Source: Mesorhizobium neociceri (GTDB lineage Bacteria > Pseudomonadota > Alphaproteobacteria > Rhizobiales > Rhizobiaceae). Taken from it: DNA of 64,000 nucleotides. The notes under the pieces were generated by a model that was given only the letters and a program-made list of their open reading frames with translations, searched no databases and was not told the origin of the DNA. Position numbers and translations under genes: made by a program. The stretch lies in the NCBI RefSeq assembly GCF_013520985.1, contig NZ_JACDTY010000008.1, positions 124,001 through 188,000 of the forward strand, in the 5' to 3' direction. Position 1 is the stretch's first letter. Each line of letters starts with the position of its first letter. This document shows, one piece after another, positions 1 through 8,139 of this stretch.

Positions 1-2
1 AG

Positions 3-374
3 CCGGGTTGGGAGGAATTGATCAAGCGGATTTCCGGCTTTTCCGGCTTGCTCTGCGTTTCTCCGTTGGTGCGCTTCGAAGCAACACAGGCACTGGCGCG
101 TGCCGGCGCGGGGTCGCGCAAACCCACTGCCGAGGCCCTTCTCCATGCTCGCGATCTGGTTGATCGATTCATTGTGGAGATTGACGGAGAGAATGTGACC
201 ATCGACGACGACATCGGCTCTCGGGCCATCGATGCCAGCGCCCGTTACGGCAAAGCCGTTGGGCACCAAGCGGATCTGAATCTTGGCGACTGTTTCGCTT
301 ATGCCTGTGCGAAACGCCGCGATCTCCCGCTGCTCTACAAGGGCAATGATTTCGCGCTGACCGATTTGGGATAA
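3..374 (+). CDS. VapC-type PIN-domain ribonuclease, 5'-truncated by window edge
   Basis: The reading frame is open from the left edge, so this is only the C-terminal part of a gene. The residues include RFEATQALARA, an acidic stretch in the middle, and a closing block GHQADLNLGDCFAYACAK followed by LLYKGNDF. This is the conserved C-terminal half of the PIN domain in VapC toxins, where the GDCFAY aspartate helps bind the catalytic metal. VapC proteins cleave tRNA or rRNA and are held inactive by a VapB antitoxin, usually encoded just upstream; that region lies outside the window. An internal TTG at 18 is not the true start. Family call is firm; toxin activity and the partner cannot be judged here. 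Confidence 0.8.
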   Translation, partial: PGWEELIKRISGFSGLLCVSPLVRFEATQALARAGAGSRKPTAEALLHARDLVDRFIVEIDGENVTIDDDIGSRAIDASARYGKAVGHQADLNLGDCFAYACAKRRDLPLLYKGNDFALTDLG

Positions 375-536
375 TTCGGCTTTCTTGTTGATTGCCGGGA
401 ATAATTTGGCCGATCACCTCGTTATCTCACTGCTTGGGTGACCGGGGCGGCAGACCGCTTCGCGCTGGCTGCTTGCGCCGCGCCGGGAAGGCGCGTTCAA
501 TCGAGTTAAACAAGGGCGACCTCAGAACCAGCGGTC

Positions 537-1055
537 ATGGACGAAAAGAAGGCAGCAATCCTTGGTGAAATACCGCGCCTGCGTCGCTACGCACGCTCGC
601 TTCTGCGCGACCGCGATTCCGCCGACGATCTCGTCCAGGATTGCCTCGAACGGGCGCTCTTGCGGCTCGAGAGCTGGCAGACAGGAGAAAGCCCCCGGAG
701 GTGGCTGTTTACGATCATGCATCATTTGTTCATCGACCAGATGCGCAAGGTGAACCGGCGCGGCGAGGCGGCGATCCTGCCGCTTGACGCAAACGAGGCG
801 CAGGCAGTCCCCGCCGAGCAGGCGGAGAACGCCGCCTCGCGCGAGATCATCGACGCGCTGCAAGCGATCAGCCCCGATCGCCGCGCCGCTCTCGTCATGG
901 TCGCCATCGAAGGATTTTCCTATGCCGAGGCCGCCAACATTCTCGGCGTGCCCGCCGGCACGCTGATGTCGCGCATAGCGCGCGGGCGCGAGGAGCTGCG
1001 CAGCCTGCTCGACGACACGGCGCGCCGCCGCTCGATAAGGATCGTCGAGAAATGA
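537..1055 (+). CDS. ECF-type RNA polymerase sigma factor
   Basis: A 172-residue protein with the two-domain layout of extracytoplasmic-function sigma factors. Region 2 lies at about residues 10-75 (RDRDSADDLVQDCLERAL, then PRRWLFTIMHHLFIDQMRK), and region 4 at about 105-160 (ISPDRRAALVMVAIEGFSYAEAA then the helix-turn-helix around VPAGTLMSRIARGREELR). There is no region 3 and no extra C-terminal domain. It recruits RNA polymerase to a stress regulon. The stop overlaps the next start by four bases (ATGA), so it is translationally coupled to the anti-sigma gene. No convincing ECF-type autoregulated promoter was seen upstream. Confidence 0.9.
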   Translation: MDEKKAAILGEIPRLRRYARSLLRDRDSADDLVQDCLERALLRLESWQTGESPRRWLFTIMHHLFIDQMRKVNRRGEAAILPLDANEAQAVPAEQAENAASREIIDALQAISPDRRAALVMVAIEGFSYAEAANILGVPAGTLMSRIARGREELRSLLDDTARRRSIRIVEK

Positions 1056-1843
1056 CCCGCCGCGATTTTTCCGAACGCGACATCCACATGGCCCTCGACG
1101 GCGAACTGCCGAGCGATGAGCGCGCCGCCTATGACGCCTGGATCGACGCCAATCCCGAAATGAAAGCGAAAAGCGCCCGCTATACCGCCGACCGCGCTGC
1201 GCTGCGCGCTGCCTTTGCCGGTGTGCTCGACGAGCCGGTGCCGATGCTGTTCAAGCAGATCGTGCGCGGCGAAGGCGCGACCAAAGTAGCGGCTCGGCAC
1301 TCGCGCTGGTGGCTTGCGGCCGCGGCGGCCACGGTTCTCGTCGCCGGCGGTCTTGGCGGCTATTTTGCCGGCATCGACGGTATCGGCAGGGATGACGGGG
1401 CAGACGACCAGCTGGCCGAGGAGGCTATCGCCGCCCATGTCATCTATGCCGCCGAACAACGCCATGCTGTGGAAGTGCCTGCCAGCGACAAGGATCATCT
1501 GCAGACCTGGCTGTCCAACCGCGTCGGCCTGAAACTGGTGGCGCCGGATCTGGTGGCGGAAGGCTTCCAACTGGTTGGCGGCCGGTTGCTGCCTGCCGGC
1601 CAGGGCAAGGCCGCGATGCTGCTTTACGAGGACGCCAAGGGCCAGCGCATCTCCCTGTTCGTCACCGCTGATTCCTCAGCCAAGTCCAAGGGCACCTATA
1701 TGGCCGACGCCGACGGTCCCGAGGCGGTCTACTGGCTGGACAAGGGCTATGCCTGCGCCGTCGTCGGCTCGCTGCCGCGCGAGCAGCTGGCCGCAGTCGC
1801 CAAGCGCGCCTACGGTCAGCTTCTGGCGGGTCTCGCCAGTTGA
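1052..1843 (+). CDS. Membrane anti-sigma factor
   Basis: This 263-residue protein starts in the ATGA overlap with the sigma gene, the classical place for a cognate anti-sigma factor. The N-terminal part (about 1-75, with MALDGELPSDERAAYDAWIDA) resembles the cytoplasmic sigma-binding domain of rhizobial anti-sigma factors. A single hydrophobic segment at about 86-107 (WWLAAAAATVLVAGG) should span the inner membrane, leaving about 155 residues in the periplasm. The HxxxCxxC zinc motif of ZAS-type anti-sigmas is absent. The periplasmic part probably senses the signal or carries the protease site. The inducing signal is unknown. Confidence 0.85.
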   Translation: MTRRDFSERDIHMALDGELPSDERAAYDAWIDANPEMKAKSARYTADRAALRAAFAGVLDEPVPMLFKQIVRGEGATKVAARHSRWWLAAAAATVLVAGGLGGYFAGIDGIGRDDGADDQLAEEAIAAHVIYAAEQRHAVEVPASDKDHLQTWLSNRVGLKLVAPDLVAEGFQLVGGRLLPAGQGKAAMLLYEDAKGQRISLFVTADSSAKSKGTYMADADGPEAVYWLDKGYACAVVGSLPREQLAAVAKRAYGQLLAGLAS

Positions 1844-2048
1844 GCGCATTCCGTTTTCGCGTCATGCACCGGGGCGGCGGCGCACTTCGCGGTGCCGCCC
1901 CCATCGCCCGCCACTCGCGGCGGAACTGTCACAATTCGGCCCTATTCAAGGTGCGATAGCGCTTGGCTGACATCGGCGTTTCGGCTGATGTTTGCGACGT
2001 GTTCGACCGGGGCTTTCCACCCACTCAATCGAGGTTTTCTGAACCCGC

Positions 2049-3146
2049 ATGCCTGCCGAGATTCGCAAGGCCCGCGCGTCCGACGTCGATGACCTCGCCG
2101 CCATCGAGAAGGCGGTTTTTTCCAGTGACCGCATTTCCCGGCGCTCCTTTCGCCTGTTGATCGAACGCGACACCGCCGAGATGCTGGTCGCCGAAAGCGA
2201 TGGCCGCGTTGCCGGCTACGCCGTGGTGCTGTTTCGCAAGGGTAGCGGCGTCGCCCGGCTCTACTCGCTTGCCACCGGCCCGTTTTTCGGCGGCCTCGGC
2301 ATTGGCCGCATGCTGCTTGCAGCTGCCGAAGAGGCCGCCTTCGAGCACGACCGCATGATGCTGCGTCTCGAAGTGCGCGAGGACAATCTGCGCGCCATCC
2401 GCATCTATGAGCAGAGCGGCTACCGCAAGATCGGCCGCGAACCGCACTACTACGAGGACGGCGAGACGGCGCTGCGCTACGAAAAGACCTTGCGCGGCGA
2501 TATCCCGGTTGCCACCAAAGTGCCGTTCTACCAGCAGACCTGCGAATTCACCTGCGGCCCCTGCTGCCTGATGATGGCGATGGCCAATTTCGATTCCGGC
2601 TTCGCACCCGATCCGGTCATGGAAATCCGCCTGTGGCGTGAGGCGACAACCGTGTTCATGATGTCCGGCCCCGGCGGCTGCGAGCCGTTCGGCCTTGCGG
2701 TGGCCGGCCACGAAAACGGGCTTGCGGCGGAAATCTTCGTGTCCTTCTACGGCGCGCTGTTCCTGCAGTCGGTGCGCAGCGAGGACAAGCGCCGGGTGAT
2801 GGAACTCGCCCAGGTCGACTTTCGCCGCCGCGCGGAACAATACGGCATCCCGGTGAATTACCGTCCATTCGCCATCGACGACATCCGTGGCGCGCTGGCT
2901 CAGGGAAAACTTGTGCTGGTGCTGATCAGCGGCTTCCTGATGTTCGGCAAGAAGGTGCCGCATTGGGTGCTGGCCATCGGCGACGACGGCGACCACATCC
3001 TGATCCACGATCCCTGGGTCGAGGACGAAAGACAGGAGACCATCCTCGATGCCGCCAACATTCCCGTCCCCCACGGCATCTTCATGAACATGGCGCAATT
3101 CGGCCGCGACGGACTGCGTGCTGCCATCACTCTTGGGAAACGCTGA
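2049..3146 (+). CDS. GNAT acetyltransferase fused to C39-like peptidase
   Basis: A 365-residue fusion. Residues 1-150 form a RimI-like GNAT domain with the acetyl-CoA loop at about 80-90 (FGGLGIGRMLL) and the typical EDNLRAIRIYEQSGY helix at 111-125. Residues 155-365 are a papain-like C39 domain. Gln163 sits six residues before Cys169-Gly170, as in ABC-transporter leader peptidases; His305 lies in PHWVLAIG and Asp321 in IHDPW, so a full catalytic set appears present. Unlike lantibiotic C39 domains, no transporter is fused or adjacent. The RimK-like ATP-grasp gene starts five bases downstream. The fusion plus an ATP-grasp ligase suggests modification or processing of a peptide or protein end; the substrate is unknown. 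Confidence 0.88.
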   Translation: MPAEIRKARASDVDDLAAIEKAVFSSDRISRRSFRLLIERDTAEMLVAESDGRVAGYAVVLFRKGSGVARLYSLATGPFFGGLGIGRMLLAAAEEAAFEHDRMMLRLEVREDNLRAIRIYEQSGYRKIGREPHYYEDGETALRYEKTLRGDIPVATKVPFYQQTCEFTCGPCCLMMAMANFDSGFAPDPVMEIRLWREATTVFMMSGPGGCEPFGLAVAGHENGLAAEIFVSFYGALFLQSVRSEDKRRVMELAQVDFRRRAEQYGIPVNYRPFAIDDIRGALAQGKLVLVLISGFLMFGKKVPHWVLAIGDDGDHILIHDPWVEDERQETILDAANIPVPHGIFMNMAQFGRDGLRAAITLGKR

Positions 3147-3151
3147 CAACA

Positions 3152-4615
3152 ATGACCTGGGTCATCCTCACCGGCCGTCAGAACGATCTCGACCAGGCCG
3201 CGACGCCGCACAAGATCATCACCAACCGTGATTATCTTGCGCATCCGGCGCTGTTTCGCGGCCAGCAGCCGAAGGTCATCAACCTGTCGAACAATTACGC
3301 CTACCAGAGCCGTGGCTACTATGCCTCGCTGCTCGCCGGTTCGCGCGGCCACAAGGTCATCCCGACGGTCGAGACGATGATCGACCTGTCGGAGCGCAAG
3401 CTCTACGAGCACGCGCTGCCGGAACTGGAGCTGGCGCTCAACAAATGCCGCAAGGATTTCGGCGGCGTCTTTCCGCAAAAAGTCTGCATCTTCTTCGGCA
3501 TCGGCCCGTCGAAGATCTGGGACCGCTTCGCCAAGCTGTTGTTCGACTGGTTCCGCGCCCCGGCGCTCGAGGTCCACATCAAGGACAGCGCCGAATGGGC
3601 TTCGATCCGCAAGATCGGCTTCCTGCCACTGGCCAGGATGACCGAGGAGGAAGAAGCCCTCTTCGTGCAGGCCCTGGAGACCTACACCAACCGCGAGTGG
3701 CGTGACACCAAGGGCCGCACACCGGCGCGCTACACCTTCGCCACGCTGGTCGATCCGCATGAGGAATTGCCGCCGTCGGAGATTTCGTCGCTGCGCTACT
3801 GGGCCAAGATCGCCGAAAAAATGGGCGTCGAAATCGAGCCGATCACCAGGAAGGACCTGGCCAAGCTCGCCAATTACGACGCGTTGTTCATCCGCGAGAC
3901 CACCTCGATCTCCAACCATACCTACCGCTTCGCGCGCCGCGCCCAGCAGGAAGGCATGCCGGTGATCGACGACCCGCTGTCGATGATCCGCTGCACCAAC
4001 AAGGTCTATCTCAACGAACTGATGGCCTACAACAAGGTGCCGGTGCCGCCGACGGTGATGATTGCCGGCACCACGGACCTCGAACTGGCGGCGCAGACGC
4101 TGGGCTTTCCGCTGGTGCTGAAGATCCCGGATTCATCGTTCTCGCGCGGCGTCAAGAAATGCGGCAACTTCGAGGAACTGAAGACACTCGCAACCGAATG
4201 GCTGGAGGATTCCGATCTCCTGATCGCGCAGAAATTCATCCCGACCGAATATGACTGGCGCGTCGGCGTACTCGGCGGCCAGCCGCTGTTCGCCGTGCAT
4301 TATCTGATGGCCAAAAAGCACTGGCAGATCGTCAACCACAAGGCCAGCGGCAAGCCCGATCAGGGCGGCATCAAGACCTTCACGCTGAAAGAGACGCCTC
4401 CTCATGTCGTCGAGACGGCGGTGAAGGCGGCGCGCTGCATCGGCGACGGACTTTACGGCGTCGACCTCAAGGAAACCAAGGATGGCGTCTTCGTCATCGA
4501 GGTCAACGACAACCCCAATCTCGACCATGGCTGGGAGGATTCCGGCGAGAAGGACGAGGTCTGGGTGCGGCTGACGCAATGGTTCCTGGAGCGGCTCGAC
4601 CGTCCCGGACGGTAA
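3152..4615 (+). CDS. RimK-like ATP-grasp amide ligase with N-terminal RLAN-type domain
   Basis: A 487-residue protein, starting at ATG 3152, five bases after the GNAT-C39 stop; a longer frame upstream lies inside that gene and is rejected. Roughly the first 190 residues resemble the RimK-like N-terminal domain. The C-terminal half is an ATP-grasp fold: LVLKIPDSSFSRGVKK supplies nucleotide-binding lysines, IAQKFIPTEYDWRVGV follows, and VFVIEVNDNPN carries the Glu and Asn that bind magnesium. ATP-grasp ligases of this group join a carboxylate to an amine through an acyl-phosphate. E. coli RimK adds glutamates to ribosomal protein S6, but this protein is longer and has a different partner gene, so its substrate is open. 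Confidence 0.88.
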   Translation: MTWVILTGRQNDLDQAATPHKIITNRDYLAHPALFRGQQPKVINLSNNYAYQSRGYYASLLAGSRGHKVIPTVETMIDLSERKLYEHALPELELALNKCRKDFGGVFPQKVCIFFGIGPSKIWDRFAKLLFDWFRAPALEVHIKDSAEWASIRKIGFLPLARMTEEEEALFVQALETYTNREWRDTKGRTPARYTFATLVDPHEELPPSEISSLRYWAKIAEKMGVEIEPITRKDLAKLANYDALFIRETTSISNHTYRFARRAQQEGMPVIDDPLSMIRCTNKVYLNELMAYNKVPVPPTVMIAGTTDLELAAQTLGFPLVLKIPDSSFSRGVKKCGNFEELKTLATEWLEDSDLLIAQKFIPTEYDWRVGVLGGQPLFAVHYLMAKKHWQIVNHKASGKPDQGGIKTFTLKETPPHVVETAVKAARCIGDGLYGVDLKETKDGVFVIEVNDNPNLDHGWEDSGEKDEVWVRLTQWFLERLDRPGR

Positions 4616-4626
4616 CTGGGGGAAAA

Positions 4627-4899
4627 ATGCAGTTCATCGTCATCGAGGATTTCACCGGCTGCGATCGCAAGGAGATTTATCGCCGCTTCGGCGAGCGCGG
4701 CCGCCTGAAGCCGGACGAGCTTGTCGTCCACCACTCCTGGATCGCGGCGGATATGAGCCGCTGCTTCCTTCTGGTCGAGGCCGATGACGTGACGCTGCTG
4801 CAGCGCTGGGTCATCGAATGGTCTGACCTTGTGGAGTTCGAGATCGTTCCCGTGGCGACGAACAAGGACATGGTGGCCGCATTGGCCAGCCATCTCTGA
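4627..4899 (+). CDS. Small DUF3303-like protein
   Basis: A 90-residue protein beginning at ATG 4627, chosen because a purine-rich GGGGG/AAAA tract sits just upstream and the gene starts eleven bases after the ATP-grasp stop. The sequence begins MQFIVIEDF and has the pattern HHSWIAADMSRCFLLVEAD, which resembles DUF3303-type ferredoxin-fold proteins of about 90 residues. These are small dimeric alpha-beta barrels with no agreed function. Its position as third gene of the GNAT-C39/ATP-grasp operon suggests it belongs to the same pathway, perhaps as a binding or carrier partner; this is inference. Confidence 0.75.
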   Translation: MQFIVIEDFTGCDRKEIYRRFGERGRLKPDELVVHHSWIAADMSRCFLLVEADDVTLLQRWVIEWSDLVEFEIVPVATNKDMVAALASHL

Positions 4900-4938
4900 A
4901 TGGGGCATTCGCCGCCCATCTCTGAGCGCCGCAGGCCA

Positions 4939-5844
4939 TCATCGCAGAGCCGGCGAAGCCACCGACCGCCGGCATTCCTCGATCAGCCAATCGCGAAATG
5001 CCGCCACCACGTCGCGCCTTGCGCTGCGCTCCGGGATCGTCAGGCAATAGGGTTGGCGCAGCGCGATCGATAAAGCGTTCGGCCGGACCAGCCGGCCGTC
5101 TTCCAGTGCCTTAGCGCAATAGATGCCTTGCGCCAGCGCCACGCCCAACCCTGAAATGGCTAGGTCGAGCGCTGCCCGCGACGAGTTTGCCGACAGGCCG
5201 CGCTGAACGGCCCGGCCGGGCTCGATGGCGGCGGCCTCGAACCAGTTGCGCCACGACGGAAACGACGCGCCGGTCGGTCCCCAGTCGGTGTGGATCAGCG
5301 GCATGCGGACCAAGCTTTCGGGTTTGATCGTTGCCGCAAGCCCAGGCGCGCAGACGGGATAGACGGCGTCCCGGACAATGTCCTCGGTCGGGTGTTCGCG
5401 ATAGTGCGGTCCGAAGGAAAGCCTGAGGTCGATCAGTTCACGGTCGAACGGCACCGGGTCGTCATCGCCGCGTAAGGAGATGTCTACGGCGCCGTGGCTG
5501 GCGACAAAGCCGGCGAGACGCTTCGAAAGCCAGCCCATCGCCATCGACGGCGGAACCGATATGACAAGGCGCGGGCGGAAGGCATCGCCGCCGCGCGCGA
5601 TGCTGCCGATCTCCTGGAAGGCCAAGGTCAGCCTCGGCAGCATCTCGACGCCGGCTTCGGTCAGCACGACGCGGCGGTTGACGCGATGGAACAGCTTGCG
5701 GCCCATCTGCTCCTCGACCGTGCGGATGAGCTGGCTGACGGCGGCCGCCGAAATCGATAGCTCCTCCGCCGCCGCGGCAAAGCTCCCGGAGCGGGCAGCT
5801 GCCTCGAAGGCTTGAAGTCCTCTTAGGGATGGAAGTGCAGCCAT
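4939..5844 (-). CDS. LysR-family regulator (GcvA-like)
   Basis: A 301-residue LysR-type transcriptional regulator. The N-terminal winged helix-turn-helix (about 5-65) reads LRGLQAFEAAARSGSFAAAAEEL, then SISAAAVSQLIRTVEEQMGRKLFHR; the rest is the periplasmic-binding-like effector domain, with the LIHTDWGP and GLGVALAQGIY segments seen in GcvA-like members. It is divergent from the fatty acid desaturase with 86 bases between the two starts, and an interrupted dyad containing a T-N11-A core lies in that gap. It therefore probably controls the desaturase and itself. The effector is unknown. Confidence 0.92.
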   Translation of the reverse strand: MAALPSLRGLQAFEAAARSGSFAAAAEELSISAAAVSQLIRTVEEQMGRKLFHRVNRRVVLTEAGVEMLPRLTLAFQEIGSIARGGDAFRPRLVISVPPSMAMGWLSKRLAGFVASHGAVDISLRGDDDPVPFDRELIDLRLSFGPHYREHPTEDIVRDAVYPVCAPGLAATIKPESLVRMPLIHTDWGPTGASFPSWRNWFEAAAIEPGRAVQRGLSANSSRAALDLAISGLGVALAQGIYCAKALEDGRLVRPNALSIALRQPYCLTIPERSARRDVVAAFRDWLIEECRRSVASPALR

Positions 5845-5854
5845 TGGTGCTCTG

Positions 5855-5877
5855 ATAAATAAGTTCAGCTTATCTAT
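5855..5877. promoter_or_regulatory. Candidate LysR operator between LysR and desaturase
   Basis: The AT-rich divergent spacer contains the dyad ATA-n-ATAAG-TTCAG-CTTAT-n-TAT. Its core TAAG-N5-CTTA is a T-N11-A motif, the usual LysR recognition element, extended by further matching bases on both sides. It lies 11 bases upstream of the LysR start and about 54 bases before the desaturase start. Confidence 0.6.
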
Positions 5878-5930
5878 TTTATAGAAATCCTCGTTTTTCG
5901 AAAGGTTTCTTGTTGGAGTAGCGTGGCGCC

Positions 5931-6848
5931 ATGACCGTATCAGCCCAGACCGAACCCAGAGACCATCGCGACGTGATCGCGTCGCTGACCAATGAGCAGC
6001 GCAGCCGCCTGACCGGCAAATCGGACGGGCCGGGACTGATCCAACTCGCCTTCCATCTCGGCGGGATCATCGTTATCGGCGCGCTGATTGCGGCCAAGGT
6101 GCCATACTGGCCAGTGCTGATGCTGCCGCAAGGCATTCTTATCGTCTTCCTGTTCACGCTGCTGCATGAGACGGTGCACAGGACGGCCTTCGAGACGCAG
6201 TGGCTCAACGATGCCGTGGCAAGGGTCTGCAGTCTGGCGATCGCGCTGCCGGCCGACTGGTTCCGCTACTTCCATTTCGCCCATCACCGCTTCACCCAGG
6301 ATCCCGACAATGACCCGGAGCTTGCCTTCCCGAAGCCGGAGACGGTGCGGCAATACATCGTCCACGTCTCTGGTCTGCCGGTGTGGTGGGGGCATTTGCG
6401 GACGCTCTACACCAATGCGACCGGCGGCTGCCGCGACGGCTACGTGCCGCCAAAGGGTCTGCCCAAGGTGCGGACCGAAGCCCGCGCCATGATCGCCTTC
6501 TACGTCGTAGTCGCCGCACTAGCGCTCTGGTTCAAGGCGACGGTGCTGCTCTATGTCTGGGTCGTGCCGGCGCTGCTCGGCCAGCCCTTCCTCAGGCTCT
6601 ATCTGCTGGCCGAACATGGCCGCTGCCCGCTCGTCGCCAACATGCTGGAAAACACCCGCACCACGCTGACCAACTGGCTGGTGCGCAAGGTCGCCTGGAA
6701 CATGCCGTACCACGCCGAGCACCACGCCTATCCCGGCGTGCCATTTCACCAGCTGCCGGCGTTCCACCAGCTGATCGAGCGCCATCTCAAAGTGGTCGAG
6801 CCCGGCTATGTCAGCTTCCACGAAAAGTACATCGAGACCCTGCGCTGA
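5931..6848 (+). CDS. Membrane fatty acid desaturase
   Basis: A 305-residue membrane protein of the acyl-lipid/acyl-CoA desaturase family. The three histidine boxes that hold the di-iron centre are visible: HETVH at 79-83, HFAHH at 115-119 and HAEHH at 261-265. Hydrophobic segments lie at about 38-75, 98-108 and 165-205. It introduces a double bond into acyl chains using oxygen and an electron donor; regiospecificity cannot be read from sequence. It is divergent from a LysR regulator that probably controls it. Beta-carotene-type oxygenases share the same boxes, but the spacing favours a desaturase. Confidence 0.9.
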   Translation: MTVSAQTEPRDHRDVIASLTNEQRSRLTGKSDGPGLIQLAFHLGGIIVIGALIAAKVPYWPVLMLPQGILIVFLFTLLHETVHRTAFETQWLNDAVARVCSLAIALPADWFRYFHFAHHRFTQDPDNDPELAFPKPETVRQYIVHVSGLPVWWGHLRTLYTNATGGCRDGYVPPKGLPKVRTEARAMIAFYVVVAALALWFKATVLLYVWVVPALLGQPFLRLYLLAEHGRCPLVANMLENTRTTLTNWLVRKVAWNMPYHAEHHAYPGVPFHQLPAFHQLIERHLKVVEPGYVSFHEKYIETLR

Positions 6849-6857
6849 CGGCAGTAC

Positions 6858-8048
6858 TCAAACGTCAGTCTTGGCTGGCTCGCCAGCCAGCGTCTGTTCG
6901 ACGAGCGTGACGAAGTAGCGGAGCACGGTGGGAACGATGGCGTCGTTGAAGACGTAGCGGTCGCCGTGCAGGCCTTCGCCCGGCCCGACCGCGCCGGCGC
7001 CGATCCACGCGTAGCAGCCGCCGGCTTCGCGGACCATATAGGCAAAATCCTCGCAGCCGAGGCTCGGGTTGAATGCGGTCTCGACCTGTTCGCGGCCGAA
7101 GACAGCGGTGGCAGCATCGACGGCCTGTTCTGTCGCGACTGACGTGTTGACCAGCGGCGGATAGCCTTTCCGATAGGCGAGCTTGCAGGTCAGGCTGTGC
7201 GCCGCAGCGATACCCTCCGCGATCTCCCCGATCAGTCTTTCGCAATGGTCCGACAGAGCGGGCTCGAAGAAGCGGCAGGTTCCCTGCAGCCAGACCTTGC
7301 CCGGGACGATGTTGCCGACATTGCCGCCATGGATCTGCGTGATCGAGACGACCAGCGCCGTCTGCGGATCGACCGAGCGGCTGACGACGCGCTGCACGGT
7401 CTGGACGAAGGCGCTGGCCGCGAGCACCGGGTCGTCGCCCAGCTGCGGCATGGCGGCATGTGCGCCGGTTCCCTCGAAACTCAACTCGAAAGTGTCGACG
7501 GCCGCCATCATCGCGCCGGCACGGACCGCGATCTTTCCGAGCGGCAGCCCCGGCCAGTTGTGGACGGCGTAGACGGCTTCGACCGGAAAGCGCTCGAACA
7601 GCCGGTCCTCGATCATCCGCATGCTGCCGCCTTCGTTTTCTTCCGCCGGCTGGAAGATGAAGTAGACCGTGCCGTCGAAGGCTCTGCTATCGGCGAGCAG
7701 CTTGGCGGCGCCGAGCAGCATCGCGGTGTGGCCGTCATGGCCGCAGGCATGCATCACGCCGTCTTCTTTCGACGCATATGGCAATCTCGTCTTTTCCAGC
7801 ACAGGCAAGGCATCGAGTTCGGCCCGAAGCCCGATCGCCCGCGCGCCCGGCCGTCCCCTGAGGACGCCGACCACGCCAGTGCCGCCTATACCTTCATGGA
7901 TTTCATCGAGCCCGAAGGCGCGCAGCTTGTCGACGACGAAGCGCGCGGTCTCATACTCGCTGAAACCAAGCTCGGGATTGGCGTGGATGTGGCGCCGCCA
8001 GTCCACCACCTGCGGGGTGAGGGCGGCGACGGGGTCGTTGTGCGGCAT
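6858..8048 (-). CDS. M20 family amidohydrolase (aminoacylase/hippurate hydrolase-like)
   Basis: A 396-residue M20D metallopeptidase. The signature HACGHDGH lies at 100-107 and supplies the metal-binding Cys102 and His residues; PAEENEGGS at about 134-142 carries the catalytic glutamate; a dimerisation domain lies roughly at 185-295, and GCEDFAYM near the C-terminus holds another conserved ligand region. Members remove acyl groups from N-acylated amino acids. The gene is divergent from an AraC regulator (91 bases between starts), which probably responds to the substrate. It ends nine bases from the convergent desaturase stop. The exact substrate is not determined. Confidence 0.9.
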   Translation of the reverse strand: MPHNDPVAALTPQVVDWRRHIHANPELGFSEYETARFVVDKLRAFGLDEIHEGIGGTGVVGVLRGRPGARAIGLRAELDALPVLEKTRLPYASKEDGVMHACGHDGHTAMLLGAAKLLADSRAFDGTVYFIFQPAEENEGGSMRMIEDRLFERFPVEAVYAVHNWPGLPLGKIAVRAGAMMAAVDTFELSFEGTGAHAAMPQLGDDPVLAASAFVQTVQRVVSRSVDPQTALVVSITQIHGGNVGNIVPGKVWLQGTCRFFEPALSDHCERLIGEIAEGIAAAHSLTCKLAYRKGYPPLVNTSVATEQAVDAATAVFGREQVETAFNPSLGCEDFAYMVREAGGCYAWIGAGAVGPGEGLHGDRYVFNDAIVPTVLRYFVTLVEQTLAGEPAKTDV

Positions 8049-8139
8049 TGCGCTCTCCTTGCCGGCCGTCGTAAATTCGGCCTTGTCGATGCCAGCACCT
8101 AAGGGGTTTGCGCCGGCAGCGTCTTGAACAGGATTGACC

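Noticed and set aside
1871..1901. A GC-rich stem after the anti-sigma gene as an intrinsic terminator.
   Set aside because: The stem is imperfect with alternative pairings and there is no T run; it is no better than other GC-rich stretches here.
2025..3152. A 375-codon frame antisense to the GNAT-C39 gene.
   Set aside because: Shadow; GNAT and C39 motifs lie on the plus strand with good context.
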